From NCBI GenBank assembly GCA_028015205.1, contig CM051520.1:64736694-64800693 (forward strand): a stretch of DNA of 64,000 nucleotides. The letters are read 5' to 3'. Positions within the stretch are counted from its first letter, which is position 1. Each line of letters starts with the position of its first letter. The notes under the pieces are model-generated. The model saw only the letters and a program-made list of their open reading frames with translations. It was not told the origin of the DNA and ran no database searches. Below, piece by piece: positions 51,101 through 60,565 of this stretch. This DNA is from Mytilisepta virgata. Taxonomy: Eukaryota; Mollusca; Bivalvia; Mytilida; Mytilidae. The position numbers and the translations under genes are program-made.

Positions 51101-54100
51101 ATGAAATTTATTCTCTTTTATGCAAATTTTTTTGTGTATTTGAGCAAATACACAGCATATAAATTATTCATTTGAAATGTTATCAAAAGCAAACATAAAG
51201 GTGTCAGAAAATATCTTTCTATTGTAATCTTGAAAAGTATACAACCTATTCTCTAATACCTTAGAGTATTTCAGTCTGTTCCACTGGTCAACTGGAAAAT
51301 AATCATCCACAACCACAGTTTTCCAAGTTCCATCTTTACATAATCTTACAACATATGCTCCCTCTGGACAGTACTCTTTTGTCACAATGATTCTCTCCAA
51401 TAATTCCTGCCTTTCAGCAATCACAGCTAGTGCACAAATAAACCTGTCATATAAATAAAAAAAGAAAAGTTAAGACATATACTTTAATTGAACTAATTTT
51501 AAAACCTGTCGCACATTTTTGTGTCTGATTGTGTCAAGTTTTTGAAAATTATTGATTAGCTAACATCTGAGAAAATTCAATTTTTGGCTTATTGATGAAA
51601 GCCTTACAGTCAATTTCCGTCCCCTTTCATTTCCTTTGTGTTTTAGTCCTGTGTAACATGGATTAACTTCTAATGCACTATAACCACAATATAAATCGCT
51701 TAACCCTATCACAAACTTAATTTAAGTTCTATTATAATACAAACAGGAAGGAATTAAGTAAAACAAAATATCCTTTCTACTCTAAAAAAATCACAAAAAA
51801 TGTTTTTAGCAATTCTTCTTTGAATTTCATGAATAAGCCAACAAACATGAATATTAATGAAAAAAGATTTCTTTTACAGGACTAAAACATTACATTATTA
51901 GAATCAAAATTTGAGAAAAAACTGTTCTCCACAAGAATGGGTAAAAAAAGATAAAGTGAATAAATCCGATCATGCATGTAACAAAATTTTAACGATGAGC
52001 AAATATCGACAAAAGAAAATTGTGAAATGACAAAACAGTGGGAAAGTCCATAAATTCGAAATCCAAGGAAAATACAGTCATAAGAATGGAACATATCAAA
52101 CAAATGCCACAATGACACATGTATAACCAAAGAAATAAAAAACATATAATAAACTAAACAAAAACAAAAAGAATAAGAAAACACAGAAACTAAAGCACTA
52201 ACAATGTAAACTCACAATAAAAATCTGGAGTGACATCAGGTGCTCCAGAAGGGTAAGCACAGTCACATTGACAGTGAGTAAAACCCAGTGAAGTTTCGAG
52301 CATGTTGAGATGTTAATTGACGACAACAATTAAATTTCTGTAGTGATGAAATTAACAGAGATTGAATATAACCTCTGTCTATATAAAACTGACTTGTTGT
52401 ATGTAGTTTGTGTAATTATCTGTTTAGAGCTACTTTCTTATTTGTAATATCCGAATTTTTGTTAGGTTTATGTACTTTCATAACACTAAATATAACTTGC
52501 TTGAGTTTCAATCTAAGAAAACAAAATTCAACTGTCCCGAACATCTATCTCATGTTTTACAAATGAAACTCATACAGTTGCATACAGTTACCTTACCAAC
52601 AATTCCCAATTTCTCCTTGTACGATATCATTGGCTGTTGGATTGTCATAAATTTTCCACTCTATCGAACCTTTACCCTGTTCATCTACCACATTTTGCAG
52701 TCTTTTCCATTTGATGCCACTTCCGAATGTTGTTGGATGTCTGAACAAGGACGAATCATTTGGAGGAAAACTGTTGTCAACAAAATTTGTTTGTTTCTAC
52801 GAATTTGAAATTATCCTTATGTAACAAATCAGTCAAGACTGTACTAGCTGATATTTACTCACTATTTATTCCTACTTACATCATCTTTTATGCATAAACA
52901 CAGATTTTAGTGTACACACTTCACTGTTCCACATGTATATTATGTTTCAACTTCTAACACTAGTAATTTGATATGAATCTTTAAAATTAATAAAAATGTA
53001 ATAAAAACAAGAGGCTCCCAAGAGCCTGAATTGCTCACTAGTTAGTTTTTGTGTAGATCTTGCATCAGTGATATCGATTATTTTTGTTATTTAATGTACA
53101 TCGTCACATTTTTCACCTTTATATTGAATTGTACAGCTGAAATATAGAATCCTAAACCAAATATATATGGTTGCTTGGGACTTTTTCATCAGTTGCTATG
53201 GACTTTTTCAATGGCACTGACTCTAGACCTTCCATTTTGACTTGAATAGGTAACTTGCAGGGTCCTGAACCCAAATGTAGCTGATTGCTAGGGAATTTTT
53301 CATTGGTTGCTATGGACTTTTTCAATGACCTTGACCCTCCATTCAACTTGTACAGCTACCATTTAATTTATTTCAAGTTCTACTGAACATTTTTGCTATT
53401 TACAGTTTGTCTTTACCTATAATAATATACTAGATAATAACCTAAAACTTTAAAATTTCCTTAAAATTAACAATTCATGGGCAATAACCCAATTGGGCTG
53501 ACCGATTTGTCTGAAAATTACATGGCAGGTAGATCTTGACCTGATGAACATTTTAACCCCCCATGTCAGTTTTGCTCTAAATCCTTTAGTTTTTGAGATA
53601 TAAGCCAAAAACTGCAGTTTACCCCTTATGATCTATTTTTAGCCATGGTGGCCATGTTCTCCTTGGATAAGAAAATAAAACACACTAGATACACTAAGGA
53701 TCATTTAACCAAAGTTTGGTCCCTATTGACCCAGTGGTTTCAGAGGAGAAGATCTTTAAAGAAAAAAGTTTACGCCAGAGATGGTAATACTTTTAGAGCA
53801 GGTGAACTAATAAATGATATTTTCATAAATAAGGGTTTATGGTTCCCCAATTCTCTTCTCAATGACACCAATTTCTATTTATTTTTTTCTCCAAATAGAT
53901 TATCTAGTTCCAATTTTGCCTAATAGTACAAATTTCCTTTATTTTCCCACCTACATAACTCCAGGCTTCCTCGTCCCTATTCCCTATCTCTTTGAAAAAT
54001 CATGAAACATACCATCTTACAGTCTTTGACTATATTTGTCCATTCTTTTTCAACCTGTCTTGTCTTAATAGTCCTTAAATTCTTTGCTCTAATAGATTTC

Positions 54101-55677
54101 TTGATCTCAAGTCGTCTGGGTTTCTTGTTCTGTACATTGTCAAAGTTAAGTCCTGTTATTCTTGGTTTTTCATGCTCACATCGTCGACACTTCATACCAA
54201 CACCACGATTTTTAAGACTACATCTTTTACAGTTCCATTTTTCATTACCATTTTCCTCAGATGTCATTTGTTTTTTTCCAAAAAGGCTGTCATCCTCTCC
54301 TTGTTCTTTCTTGTCCTGTTCTCCATTTTGCAAATGTTTTTTAAAGTTAAGTCTTATCTGATCTCGTTCATTTGTGACTTTTTTAACAACCTGATCTTGA
54401 CTCCTCGTCTGGGCTGGATTGTCAATGGGTTCATGACTTCTATTTTGTCTTTTTATTTGAATTCCAGCTTTTTCTAGTCTCCTTTTAATTTCATCAACAG
54501 TCTGTCTACATGTATTTTCATCCTCACAATCATTAACAGAGATTTCTGTGACCTCCGCTCTATTTTTACCTTTCTCTTGAGAGGATTTTATTTTGTTTTT
54601 GTTTTGGTCAGGTAATTGTTTATTGTCAAATTCAAGCTTTTTATTATCTAGTTCATTACTGTGTTTTATTACATCATGATCTTTCTTCCAAGTTATTTCA
54701 TCATGATTATCGACATGTAAGTAACTAATAAATGTTTCTGGCCTTAGTTTAGATTTTTTATCAGCCTTCCCTTCCTGATTCAAAGCAGATGGCAAAAGAC
54801 CATCAACATCATTTAGATAGCTAATAAAAGTTTCTGGTCTGGTTTTTGTTTTCTTTGTCTTAGTTTTCATATTCTCCACATTCTGATTGTCTAAATAATT
54901 AATGTCAGCTGGTTCCTTGTCTAATCCTTCAAAACTTGTTTTTGGCCTAGTCTTACCATGATTGTCTTTTGGTAATAATTTCCCCGCAAAAATATCTGCA
55001 CTAGCTGTTTTAGGTCTCTTCTGATCTCTCTCAGGAGTAAGCTTCATATTATCTTGATTAAACAGACTACTTTTTTTGCGGATGGCACCCCTATGACAAC
55101 CCGATTTTCTATCTTCTTGTTTTTTCTCCAAATTTTTTGGTTCTGTCTTCAATCTTCTTTTTTCACAGAAACTGCACCTTGTAAAAGGTTCCTCATTTAA
55201 GTTTTCGCACTTGTAACACATCCATTGGTTTGGATGGACTTCATCACAACACGTATGTTTTACATGAACACACATTTCACAAAATTTTTCGCCTGCATCA
55301 TTTAAATATGTGCATTGGCAACATTTCCACCTGGAGGCTTGCCTATTGTCAGCTGATCGTCCTCTTTTGTTTTCATTTAAAACATTACTGACTGGTACAT
55401 TTAATAAATAATTATCTTTAGATTTTCCATTGGCTGTTTCTTGACTAATGCGTTCTGCAGATCTGGAACGCCTGTCTCTGCCTATGCTATCAGTCCTTTG
55501 CAAATTTCTTGGTTTACCACATTTGGAGCATTTCAAAACAGATACTGCACTCAAACATAGACAGCTATGACATCGCCATTCTGGGTTAATCAAATGTTTG
55601 TAACAAACTTCACACCGTTGTTTGTAGAATGGATTTATTTTTGTGCAATCTGGACAGGTTCTTGACATCTTTCCTTT
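35946..55677 (-). CDS. CAPN15-like: Calpain-15/SOLH-like protease with five RanBP2 zinc fingers, complete, 12 coding exons
   Basis: Predicted join (transcript order): 55668-54013, 52796-52597, 51443-51260, 48968-48824, 48307-48235, 46894-46769, 43600-43439, 41940-41782, 40701-40514, 39473-39319, 36694-36519, 36126-35946. All junctions are GT/AG and phase-consistent, giving 3405 nt and 1134 residues (human calpain-15 is about 1090). Zinc fingers of the W-x-C-x2-C...C-x2-C type lie near residues 5-22, 31-50, 114-133, 149-168 and 478-497; the first lacks the Trp. The protease core has QGEIGNCW with Cys618, EHAYS with His780, and RNPWG with Asn801, so the triad is intact. Domain III and the SOLH-specific C-terminus follow. 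Family role: SOLH/calpain-15 acts in nervous-system and eye development in flies and vertebrates; ubiquitin binding by such zinc fingers is known for the family. The linker repeats an RP(K/E)T motif. An AG acceptor nine bases above the ATG implies an upstream noncoding exon. It is tail to tail with the plus-strand paralogue. Confidence 0.93.
36519..36694 (-). CDS. Calpain (-) exon 11
   Basis: Encodes [20 protein letters not shown] then [15 protein letters not shown] and [17 protein letters not shown]. 176 bp, the same as 7405-7580. Confidence 0.9.
36865..37315. repeat. Three diverged tandem units of about 155 bp
   Basis: Each unit holds TTTATAAAGGGGCATA (or close), GTGAAAGTGAC, CAAATTCAAACTTGATCTGT and GTAATAAGCATT. 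Lies in the last intron but one of the minus-strand calpain gene. Non-coding. Confidence 0.7.
37844..39435 (-). repeat. Seven tandem copies of calpain exon 10 3' part, split by a transposon
   Basis: Counting exon 10 itself, donors (inverse CCTTACC) lie at 39317, 39219, 39098, 38977, 38063, 37939 and 37842. Most spacings are 121-124 bp; two units are shortened to about 97-98 bp by internal deletions. The interval 38977-38063 contains the 790-bp insertion. Links CTGTCACTGTACAG between units match those in the plus-strand gene. Confidence 0.88.
38072..38861. mobile_element. DNA element with CAGGGTTCTC ends inserted in the exon-derived array
   Basis: Terminal inverted repeats CAGGGTTCTCACTAAG / CTTAGCGAGAACCCTG, flanked by TTGTAT at 38066-38071 and 38862-38867 (6-bp duplication). 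Removing the insert restores a normal repeat unit. The left part has palindromic GAGTCCCTGGGCTC-type blocks, the right part GACGCATG/GCGTCC blocks. Superfamily not assigned. Confidence 0.87.
39319..39473 (-). CDS. Calpain (-) exon 10, source of a tandem array
   Basis: Acceptor TTTATAG above 39473. Encodes [20 protein letters not shown] then [20 protein letters not shown] and KGEHK. The nearer AG at 39467-39468 would break the frame, so the outer acceptor is chosen; this also restores the 155 bp length seen in the paralogue. Confidence 0.87.
39746..40133. mobile_element. TTAA-flanked MITE in calpain intron
   Basis: Terminal inverted repeats GGATGCTCGCTGGTC / GACCAGCGATCATCC (one mismatch), flanked by TTAA at 39742-39745 and 40134-40137. 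388 bp, non-coding. The TIR differs from that of 33171-33370. Confidence 0.85.
40514..40701 (-). CDS. Calpain (-) exon 9: domain III
   Basis: Encodes [20 protein letters not shown] through [17 protein letters not shown]. 188 bp, the same as 2362-2549. Confidence 0.92.
41272..41365. repeat. Imperfect hairpin with about 44-bp arms
   Basis: The left arm AGTAAAGGTCTTAAGTGTTT then CGACTGATTGGAAATC is mirrored on the right. Lies in the intron between calpain exons 8 and 9. May be a small foldback element. Confidence 0.65.
41782..41940 (-). CDS. Calpain (-) exon 8: domain III start
   Basis: Encodes [20 protein letters not shown] through GLHQKNKR. 159 bp, the same as 1126-1284. Confidence 0.92.
42500..42830. 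repeat. Short direct duplication
   Basis: The block GCTTCTGTCCAAGTTTGGTA then GAAATCCAGGAT at about 42520 recurs at about 42730 with TTTAACTTTAACCACAGA-type flanks. Calpain intron, non-coding. Confidence 0.5.
43439..43600 (-). CDS. Calpain (-) exon 7: catalytic Asn
   Basis: Encodes [20 protein letters not shown] through [10 protein letters not shown] with Asn801 in RNPWG. 162 bp, the same as the plus-strand exon 94-255. Confidence 0.92.
43601..46768. other. Intron between calpain exons 6 and 7
   Basis: About 3.2 kb AT-rich intron with a run of 22 C at 44960-44981 and a small duplication of ACAACTGTGTTGTGAT at about 44696 and 44726. Open frames here (for example 45077-45265, 45510-45725, 46288-46635) lack any family signature. 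Confidence 0.5.
46769..46894 (-). CDS. Calpain (-) exon 6: catalytic His
   Basis: Acceptor TTTGTAG, donor GTGAGA. Encodes [20 protein letters not shown] then [20 protein letters not shown], with His780 in EHAYS. 126 bp, split Arg codons at both ends. Confidence 0.92.
47470..48006 (+). mobile_element. Element B7, 3'-truncated
   Basis: 5' end AACTAGAGGCTCCCATAAGC then CTGTATTGCTCATCTGG, followed by three B2-like core units (GACAGAGGACCATCTAA, CATAGGGTCCTATGTTA). No 3' hairpin. Calpain intron between exons 5 and 6. Confidence 0.65.
48235..48307 (-). CDS. Calpain (-) exon 5 (73 bp)
   Basis: Acceptor TTGTCAG, donor GTATGT. Encodes [20 protein letters not shown] then RNC, matching the DTDLIWAKMLSSKE segment of vertebrate calpain-15. 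Found only by following phases, as it is very short. Confidence 0.88.
48824..48968 (-). CDS. Calpain (-) exon 4: protease core
   Basis: Acceptor AAATAG. Encodes [20 protein letters not shown] then [20 protein letters not shown] and PCEHLSLT, matching the [20 protein letters not shown] region of the family. 145 bp, with one leftover base completing Asn in the next exon. Confidence 0.92.
49094..50874 (+). mobile_element. Element B8
   Basis: 5' end ACAAGAGGCTGCCAAGAGCC then TGAATCGCTCACCTG; 3' hairpin GCTCACATGTCCTTTTAGGA then CAGGTGAGTTAA. The first part has five repeats of GGTTGCTAGGGACTTTTTCA; later parts duplicate the TAGATCTTGACC block. Same sub-family as B5. Lies in the calpain intron between exons 3 and 4, in sense opposite to the gene. 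Confidence 0.72.
51260..51443 (-). CDS. Calpain (-) exon 3: protease subdomain
   Basis: Encodes [20 protein letters not shown] through [20 protein letters not shown] and KYSK, closely matching the ALAVLAERPDLVERVMVT / CKDGTWTTVLVDD stretch of calpain-15. 184 bp. The open frame continues past the donor AAG|gtatta to 51164, but that tail is intronic. Confidence 0.92.
52597..52796 (-). CDS. Calpain (-) exon 2: catalytic Cys
   Basis: Encodes [20 protein letters not shown] through [12 protein letters not shown]. The Gln of the oxyanion hole is six residues before Cys618 (codon at 52599-52601). The Trp codon is split TG|G across the intron. Confidence 0.92.
53007..53810 (+). mobile_element. Element B9
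   Basis: 5' end ACAAGAGGCTCCCAAGAGCC then TGAATTGCTCACTAG; 3' end degraded, GAGCAGGTGAACTAA. Shorter internal array than B5 and B8. Calpain intron between exons 1 and 2. Confidence 0.7.
54013..55677 (-). CDS. Calpain (-) exon 1: five RanBP2-type zinc fingers and linker
   Basis: Acceptor TTTTTATAG ends above 55677, nine UTR bases follow (AAAGGAAAG), then ATG at 55668-55666. It runs 552 codons to a donor ATG|gtatgt at 54013, phase 0. Fingers include CPDC/CEVC, WRCHSC/CSKC, WKCCQC/CEMC, WMCYKC/CSFC and WNCKRC/CRRC. The linker is Lys/Asp/Gln-rich and probably disordered, with KRPKTAS (218), TRPKTSF (240), [10 protein letters not shown] (276) and [10 protein letters not shown] (308). Coding past the donor adds only eleven unsupported residues. 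Confidence 0.93.
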
Positions 55678-56697
55678 CTATAAAAATACTGAATTGAAAA
55701 AAAACATAAATAAGATCAAAATTACTTAAGCTCTTAAAAATTTCAGTAGAGGGTACATAAATTACTCTTCCTGATTTAAAAGAGTACTTTTAGTCTTAGT
55801 TTGTTCAATATGTCTTCCAGAGAAGCAAATATATTTTGTCTGTGGCTATATTTTCAGCATAATTGATGCAACTCTGCACAAACTCTCAGAACCGAGTATA
55901 CATGTACCCTCAAAAGAGTTTTATTTCCCAGCATTCAATGTTTTTGATGAGTTCTCCAGTGCTGCGGCTAGAATAGTATCAATCTCAAGAGTGTTTTTTA
56001 CATTTGTAAATTTAAAATTATAATAGATATCAGAAATATCTGTATAATTATGTATCAAAAAATATCATTTACTGAAATGTAATTTAAAAATTTGCGTAAC
56101 ATTTTGAACATCTTTATTTTCATTTTTACAACTTCTGGTTCTGTATTTTCTGAAAATAAAACATGATAAAGGTTACGAAGTTAAAAAAATAATTTATTTT
56201 TTTTTTCAATCTTTTTAAAATCTAAAGAGTATTAGTGTCCTTAACGATACTCACATTTGCTAGTAAAAAGATCTGTCTCTCACAAAATTTGTATTGTGAC
56301 TGTCATCAGACCTGTTAAGGGAGATGACTCTTCTTCCTAGATTTTCTTTAATTAGTTATCACAACCTTGGACAGGGGATATTTTGGAAGCATCATTATAT
56401 TATTCACATGGTCAATGAAAGTAATAGATCAGAAGTCACAGTGTATAGTATACAGTACACAGTGAAAATAAATCATATCCTCAGGACTTTTCATAAGAGC
56501 TATTAAAAATTTAATTCAAAGTTAAAAATTATCATCAAACCAAGAGATATTGAAACTTTGTGCAGACGAAATATAAAATCATTAAGATATGCATTGGTAG
56601 CCTTGAGCTGTTTTCTGCCCTTTGGTCAGGTGAAACTTGTCTCTTTGACACATTCCCCATTTCCATTCTCTATTCTATGAAACGTAAATTTTGTAGT
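55678..56697. other. Presumed 5' intron of minus-strand calpain, nothing specific
   Basis: AT-rich sequence upstream of coding exon 1. No coding signal seen. Confidence 0.4.
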
Positions 56698-57590
56698 TTT
56701 AATAATAATAATAATATAATAATAATAATAATACTTTATTTCAAGAGGGTAGCACAGTTAGTACAATCTAATCTTTCCTGAGGCCCTCATTTACAATTTA
56801 AAGCATATATAAAAAAAACATTACAAAATAATACACAATATTGTCAAATAATTGCATAATACAATGTACAATACATTTAGGCAAATACACAAGATTGAGA
56901 CCTATTGTTTATTTAACAAATAAGCCTTTAGATTTTGTTTAAAAGTCCCAAAACTCTTAGTGTTTCGCACTGAGCTTGGTAGACTGTTCCATAGAAAAGG
57001 CCCAGTGTAGCTGAATGACTTTTTAAACAGTTCAGTTTTCGATTTTGGGACATATAAATTACCGTTTACAATATTTCTTAAATTATATGGATTGCTTTCT
57101 GAAATATACTTAATTCTATCAGTCAAATATAAAGGGGATACATTATTTAAACATTTGAAGGTCAAGGTACATTTATGGTATGCAATTCTGTTTTCAACCG
57201 TCATCCATCCCAGTTCTTTTATTAAGGGAGCTGATGGAGCAAGAAAATCTGCATCAAGAATAAGCCTTGCTGCAATTTTTTGCAGTTTTATAACACGGTT
57301 AAGACTATCAATACTACAGTTTCCCCAAATAATTATACAATAGTCAATTAGCGGAAGAATATAGCCAGTGTAAAAAAGCTTTCTTGAATCAAGATTTAAA
57401 AACTCTTGATTTTTGATAGATCTGACTAGAAATTTTTGAGCATACTTGATCAATTTGATGTGTCCAATTTAAGTTGGTGTCAACTTTTACTCCCAACAAT
57501 TTTTCACACTTAGAATTTTGCAAAATTTCTGAATTAATTGTCAAGACAGGATTGACAGTCTGTGATAAAATGTCCAAGTTGTCTCAAAAC
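56698..57590 (-). mobile_element. 5'-truncated non-LTR retrotransposon (LINE) fragment, reverse transcriptase C-terminal part
   Basis: On the minus strand, 57577-57389 encodes a thumb-like segment (KLLGVKVDTNLNWTHQIDQV), and 57453-56902, in another frame, encodes YTGYILPLIDYCIIIWGN followed by KLQKIAARLILDAD and PFLWNSLPSSVRNTKSFGTF, features of the C-terminal end of LINE reverse transcriptases. The frame change between them shows the copy is dead. An AAT/ATT microsatellite at 56700-56732 is the LINE tail. Clade not assigned. Confidence 0.82.
56902..57453 (-). pseudogene. LINE reverse transcriptase C-terminal remnant
   Basis: A 183-codon open frame within the LINE fragment. It lacks the catalytic reverse transcriptase motifs, which would lie 5' of the truncation point. 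Not a host gene. Confidence 0.75.
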
Positions 57591-57633
57591 ATTGATTTTC
57601 TTTATAAAGATCATGTAGATTTTGATTAAATTG

Positions 57634-57958
57634 TCGCCCCGAGTGCGGAAGGTCGCGGGTTCGATCCCCGGCCGGGTCAAACCAAAGACATTAAAATTGG
57701 TATTTGCTGCTTCTCCGCCAAGCACGCGGCATCTAGGAGTAAGAGCAAAGACTGGTCGGCTCGGAGTCAGTATAATGTGTCCGAGTGAGGTGATATGTCT
57801 TCCTGCGGACAGTTACCTCGTGAGCTAGCACATTAAAAATCCGACTTAGCGTGTCGGTCTAGTACAAAGCAGGGATCATTCATTATCATATCAACATGTT
57901 CTCGTCCTGATATGCACCTGGCTGCCACTGGACGTTAAACAATAATTCATCATCATCA
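57634..57958 (+). mobile_element. tRNA-derived SINE with target duplication
   Basis: 5' part has a Pol III B box GGTTCGATCCC at 57658-57668 in a tRNA-like context (GGTCGCGGGTTCGATCCCCG); the A box is missing or truncated. The body ends CTGGACGTTAAACAATAATT and an (ATC)n tail. Flanked by the 12-bp duplication TTGATTAAATTG at 57622-57633 and 57959-57970. 325 bp. Confidence 0.88.
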
Positions 57959-58516
57959 TTGATTAAATTGGCATTAAAGTTTTTAACTTTCATAATGGAG
58001 GTCAATGATAAAATCTGAGTATTCAGCATTGCTTTCACCTCAATGTTTTTACCTCCTGTACCAGTGTTAAACTCAGTCAGCGGAATGTATTTTTCAAAAA
58101 TTGAATATCTTATTAATAATGTGAATTTTCTAATCACTTAGCTGATAGATGCGATAAGCTCAGTCCTAACTAAAACAACTGAACTTACCTGATTTTTGTT
58201 AATCATGTCTTTACAGACAAACAAAAACATTTTGCCTATGGACTTTTCAATGTAAAAGGGAGATAACTTTTCCTTTGAGATTTTATTAAATTAAGTATTA
58301 CATTCACATGTTGTATGAAATATGCAAAAAGTGCATTGAAAATATATGTAAAATAATGATTTTACAATCTTTGGGATAGGTCCGATTTAGTCAATTCAAA
58401 TTTTGAATTTTCTAAAATTTTCAAGCACATTTAATTTTTTCTATTGGAAATTCCCCATTCAGAATCATTTTTGAGGTGTAATATTTGTAACCTTTATAAA
58501 TGAATAGCAGACATAC

Positions 58517-58700
58517 CTGAAATACTTCCACCGTAGCATCAGACAACTCAGACCATACCCCACGTCCTCACGTACTTTCTTCGCAGTGAGTTTGTAGACC
58601 GGGCTATGGGACAACTCAGACCATATTATACAACAACTCTGACCTGAGATTGCTAATGTTTTGAGACAACTTGGACCATTTGATATAGAATTATAAACGA
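58517..58700 (-). promoter_or_regulatory. Possible 5'UTR exon of minus-strand calpain (weak)
   Basis: A strong donor, TTTCAG|gtatgt, lies at 58517 on the minus strand, and coding exon 1 has an acceptor nine bases above its ATG, so a noncoding first exon must exist upstream. This is only a candidate. The stretch also contains repeated GACAACTCAGACCAT blocks (about 58532 and 58609), which suggest repeat DNA instead. Confidence 0.2.
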
Positions 58701-58743
58701 AATGAGGTCTGATGTCTATAAAATATTTAAATTCAATTAGCAT

Positions 58744-59438
58744 GGAGTACTAAATTCAGTATGCAGTCTTTGAACAATAACTAAATTTGCGAACATAAAT
58801 TAAAGCATCCGTAATTAAGCGATTTTGAATAGAATGCAACACATATCGATAAATGTCGCTATGTCTTTGAATGTTACAACAGAGGCCGGAAAATATAAAA
58901 ACTCCAAGCCAATACGCAATATCAGCTGTATGCGGTAGAGTTCATTTTGAACAATTGCAAATGTCTAATTAAAGAAATAAAACACTGGGATTTTACATGA
59001 AAATCATAGTAAAAATTTGAGTTTGTAGTTGCAAAATTCAAGTTAAAAAATTGGAAATAAAAATACCTTGAATACAAAACAAAGCGATCATTAATTAAGA
59101 GAACATAGGGGTATTTCCTTTCATCTTAAATATTCTGTTTAAACAATGATTATTATCAAGAGCATTGCCAAAATTGCCATTTAGAGAATCAAAACTATGC
59201 CAAACACACAGGCACTTGTTTCTGTTAAAAAAAATACCATAAAGGATATATGGGGTTTTTTAAACAGGAACAAGTGCCTGTGGCCAAACGATTCTTTTTT
59301 CAAGAATTATTTGGATTAATGTATTACATGTATTTCGTTTCGTTATATTTTGTTTCTTCATTTTTCTTCATTTTGTTTCCTTGTATTTTGTTTTGTTTTG
59401 TTATATTTCATTTCATTTCGATTCCGTTTCTCACTTTA
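58744..59438. other. Intergenic, nothing specific
   Basis: AT-rich sequence. A TTTCATTTCGT-like low-complexity run occupies about 59330-59430. No gene seen. Confidence 0.45.
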
Positions 59439-59441
59439 TAA

Positions 59442-60257
59442 AGCCCCCTTTACACTGAACGAAGACTGCACTACGACCATAAAAAATGTTTTGATCGTGG
59501 AACATCTTAGTGGGGTCGTACTGAGGTCTTCAAGCAGCGTAGTATGGTCGGCATTGTGCGTGATAGGTCGTAGTAGAATCTCCAGGTGCCACGACTGTTT
59601 TGAACATGCTCAAAATTTACGTAGCGAGGTCGTCGCCACTTTTGATCGTACAGACATCGTACCGGTGTCATAGAGGAAGCGCAGAGACATCGTAGTGAAA
59701 TCGTAGTGAGACATCGTAGTGAGAACTAATATACATTCAAGCAAGAAATTGTCCTTTTATATAGTTTATTTGCTGGTCGTAGAGGAAGCGCAGAGACATC
59801 GTAGTGACATTGTAGTGAGACATCGTAGTGAGAACTAATGTACAATCAAGCAAGAAATTGTCCTTTTATATAGTTTATTTGCTGATCGTGGCTAGATCGT
59901 GAGAACAACGTAGCAACGTAGTGACAACGTATTACGATCGTCAAGCGCGTATCGATGTCGTGTCACAATCGTGAGAGGTCGTACAACATCGGCCTAGGGG
60001 CGTCGTGTGATTGTGTTATTGTCGTAGCTTGAACGTACCACAAACGCAGGCATCGTAACGAAAACGTAGGAGAGCGTAGTAGCAACGTGAAAGATTATCG
60101 AAAAAATGTATTTTGATCGTATGGTAAGCGTAGGGGAGTTGTGAATACCTTTACACTGAAGATAGTTTTCCAATTTTTCCACGACCCTGCTCCGATCTTG
60201 GCGATCGTAGAGGTCGTGGAGAGCGTAGCACAGTCTTCGACCAGTGTAAAGGGGGCT
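59442..60257. mobile_element. PIF/Harbinger-like element with AGCCCCCTTTACACTG ends
   Basis: Terminal inverted repeats AGCCCCCTTTACACTG, extending imperfectly about 30 bp through CGAAGACTG, flanked by TAA at 59439-59441 and 60258-60260. 816 bp. The interior is rich in TCGTAG/ACGTAG words and holds two roughly 110-bp direct repeats (from about 59672 and 59780) with GGAAGCGCAGAGACATCGTA and CAAGAAATTGTCCTTTTATA. Non-coding. Confidence 0.86.
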
Positions 60258-60260
60258 TAA

Positions 60261-60560
60261 CTTACATGACTTAAGTACTGTACCCTAAAATAAGCAACGA
60301 AAGTTAAAAGTCAAAATTGCCCAACCTTTGGACCAAACTGAATATGGTCTTCAGTCAGATCACGAGCATGAAAAATTAAGATGTTGACTCTTTGAATCAC
60401 ATATTAAGACCTAATAAGTAAGTTAATTATTCATGTTTTATATCCAAAAATACTTTTCATTTGCTAGAAATGTAAAATTTATATCTATAAAAAGTTAAGT
60501 CAATAAAAAATAATTAGTTGTTCATTATCACTGGACGAATAGTCCGGAGACGTGATCCAG
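60261..60560. other. Intergenic, nothing specific
   Basis: About 300 bp AT-rich spacer between two DNA elements. Confidence 0.45.
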
Positions 60561-60565
60561 GTATG

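Noticed and set aside
53645..53923. Plus-strand frame of 92 codons starting [10 protein letters not shown]
   Set aside because: Overlaps the 3' part of element B9; no recognisable domain.
54002..54477. Plus-strand frames of 119 and 101 codons
   Set aside because: Shadows of the zinc-finger exon of the minus-strand calpain; low-complexity Ser/Phe sequence.
57571..58670. Shared 20-mer CCAAGTTGTCTCAAAACATT in opposite orientations
   Set aside because: Too short to claim a duplication; similarity stops on both sides.
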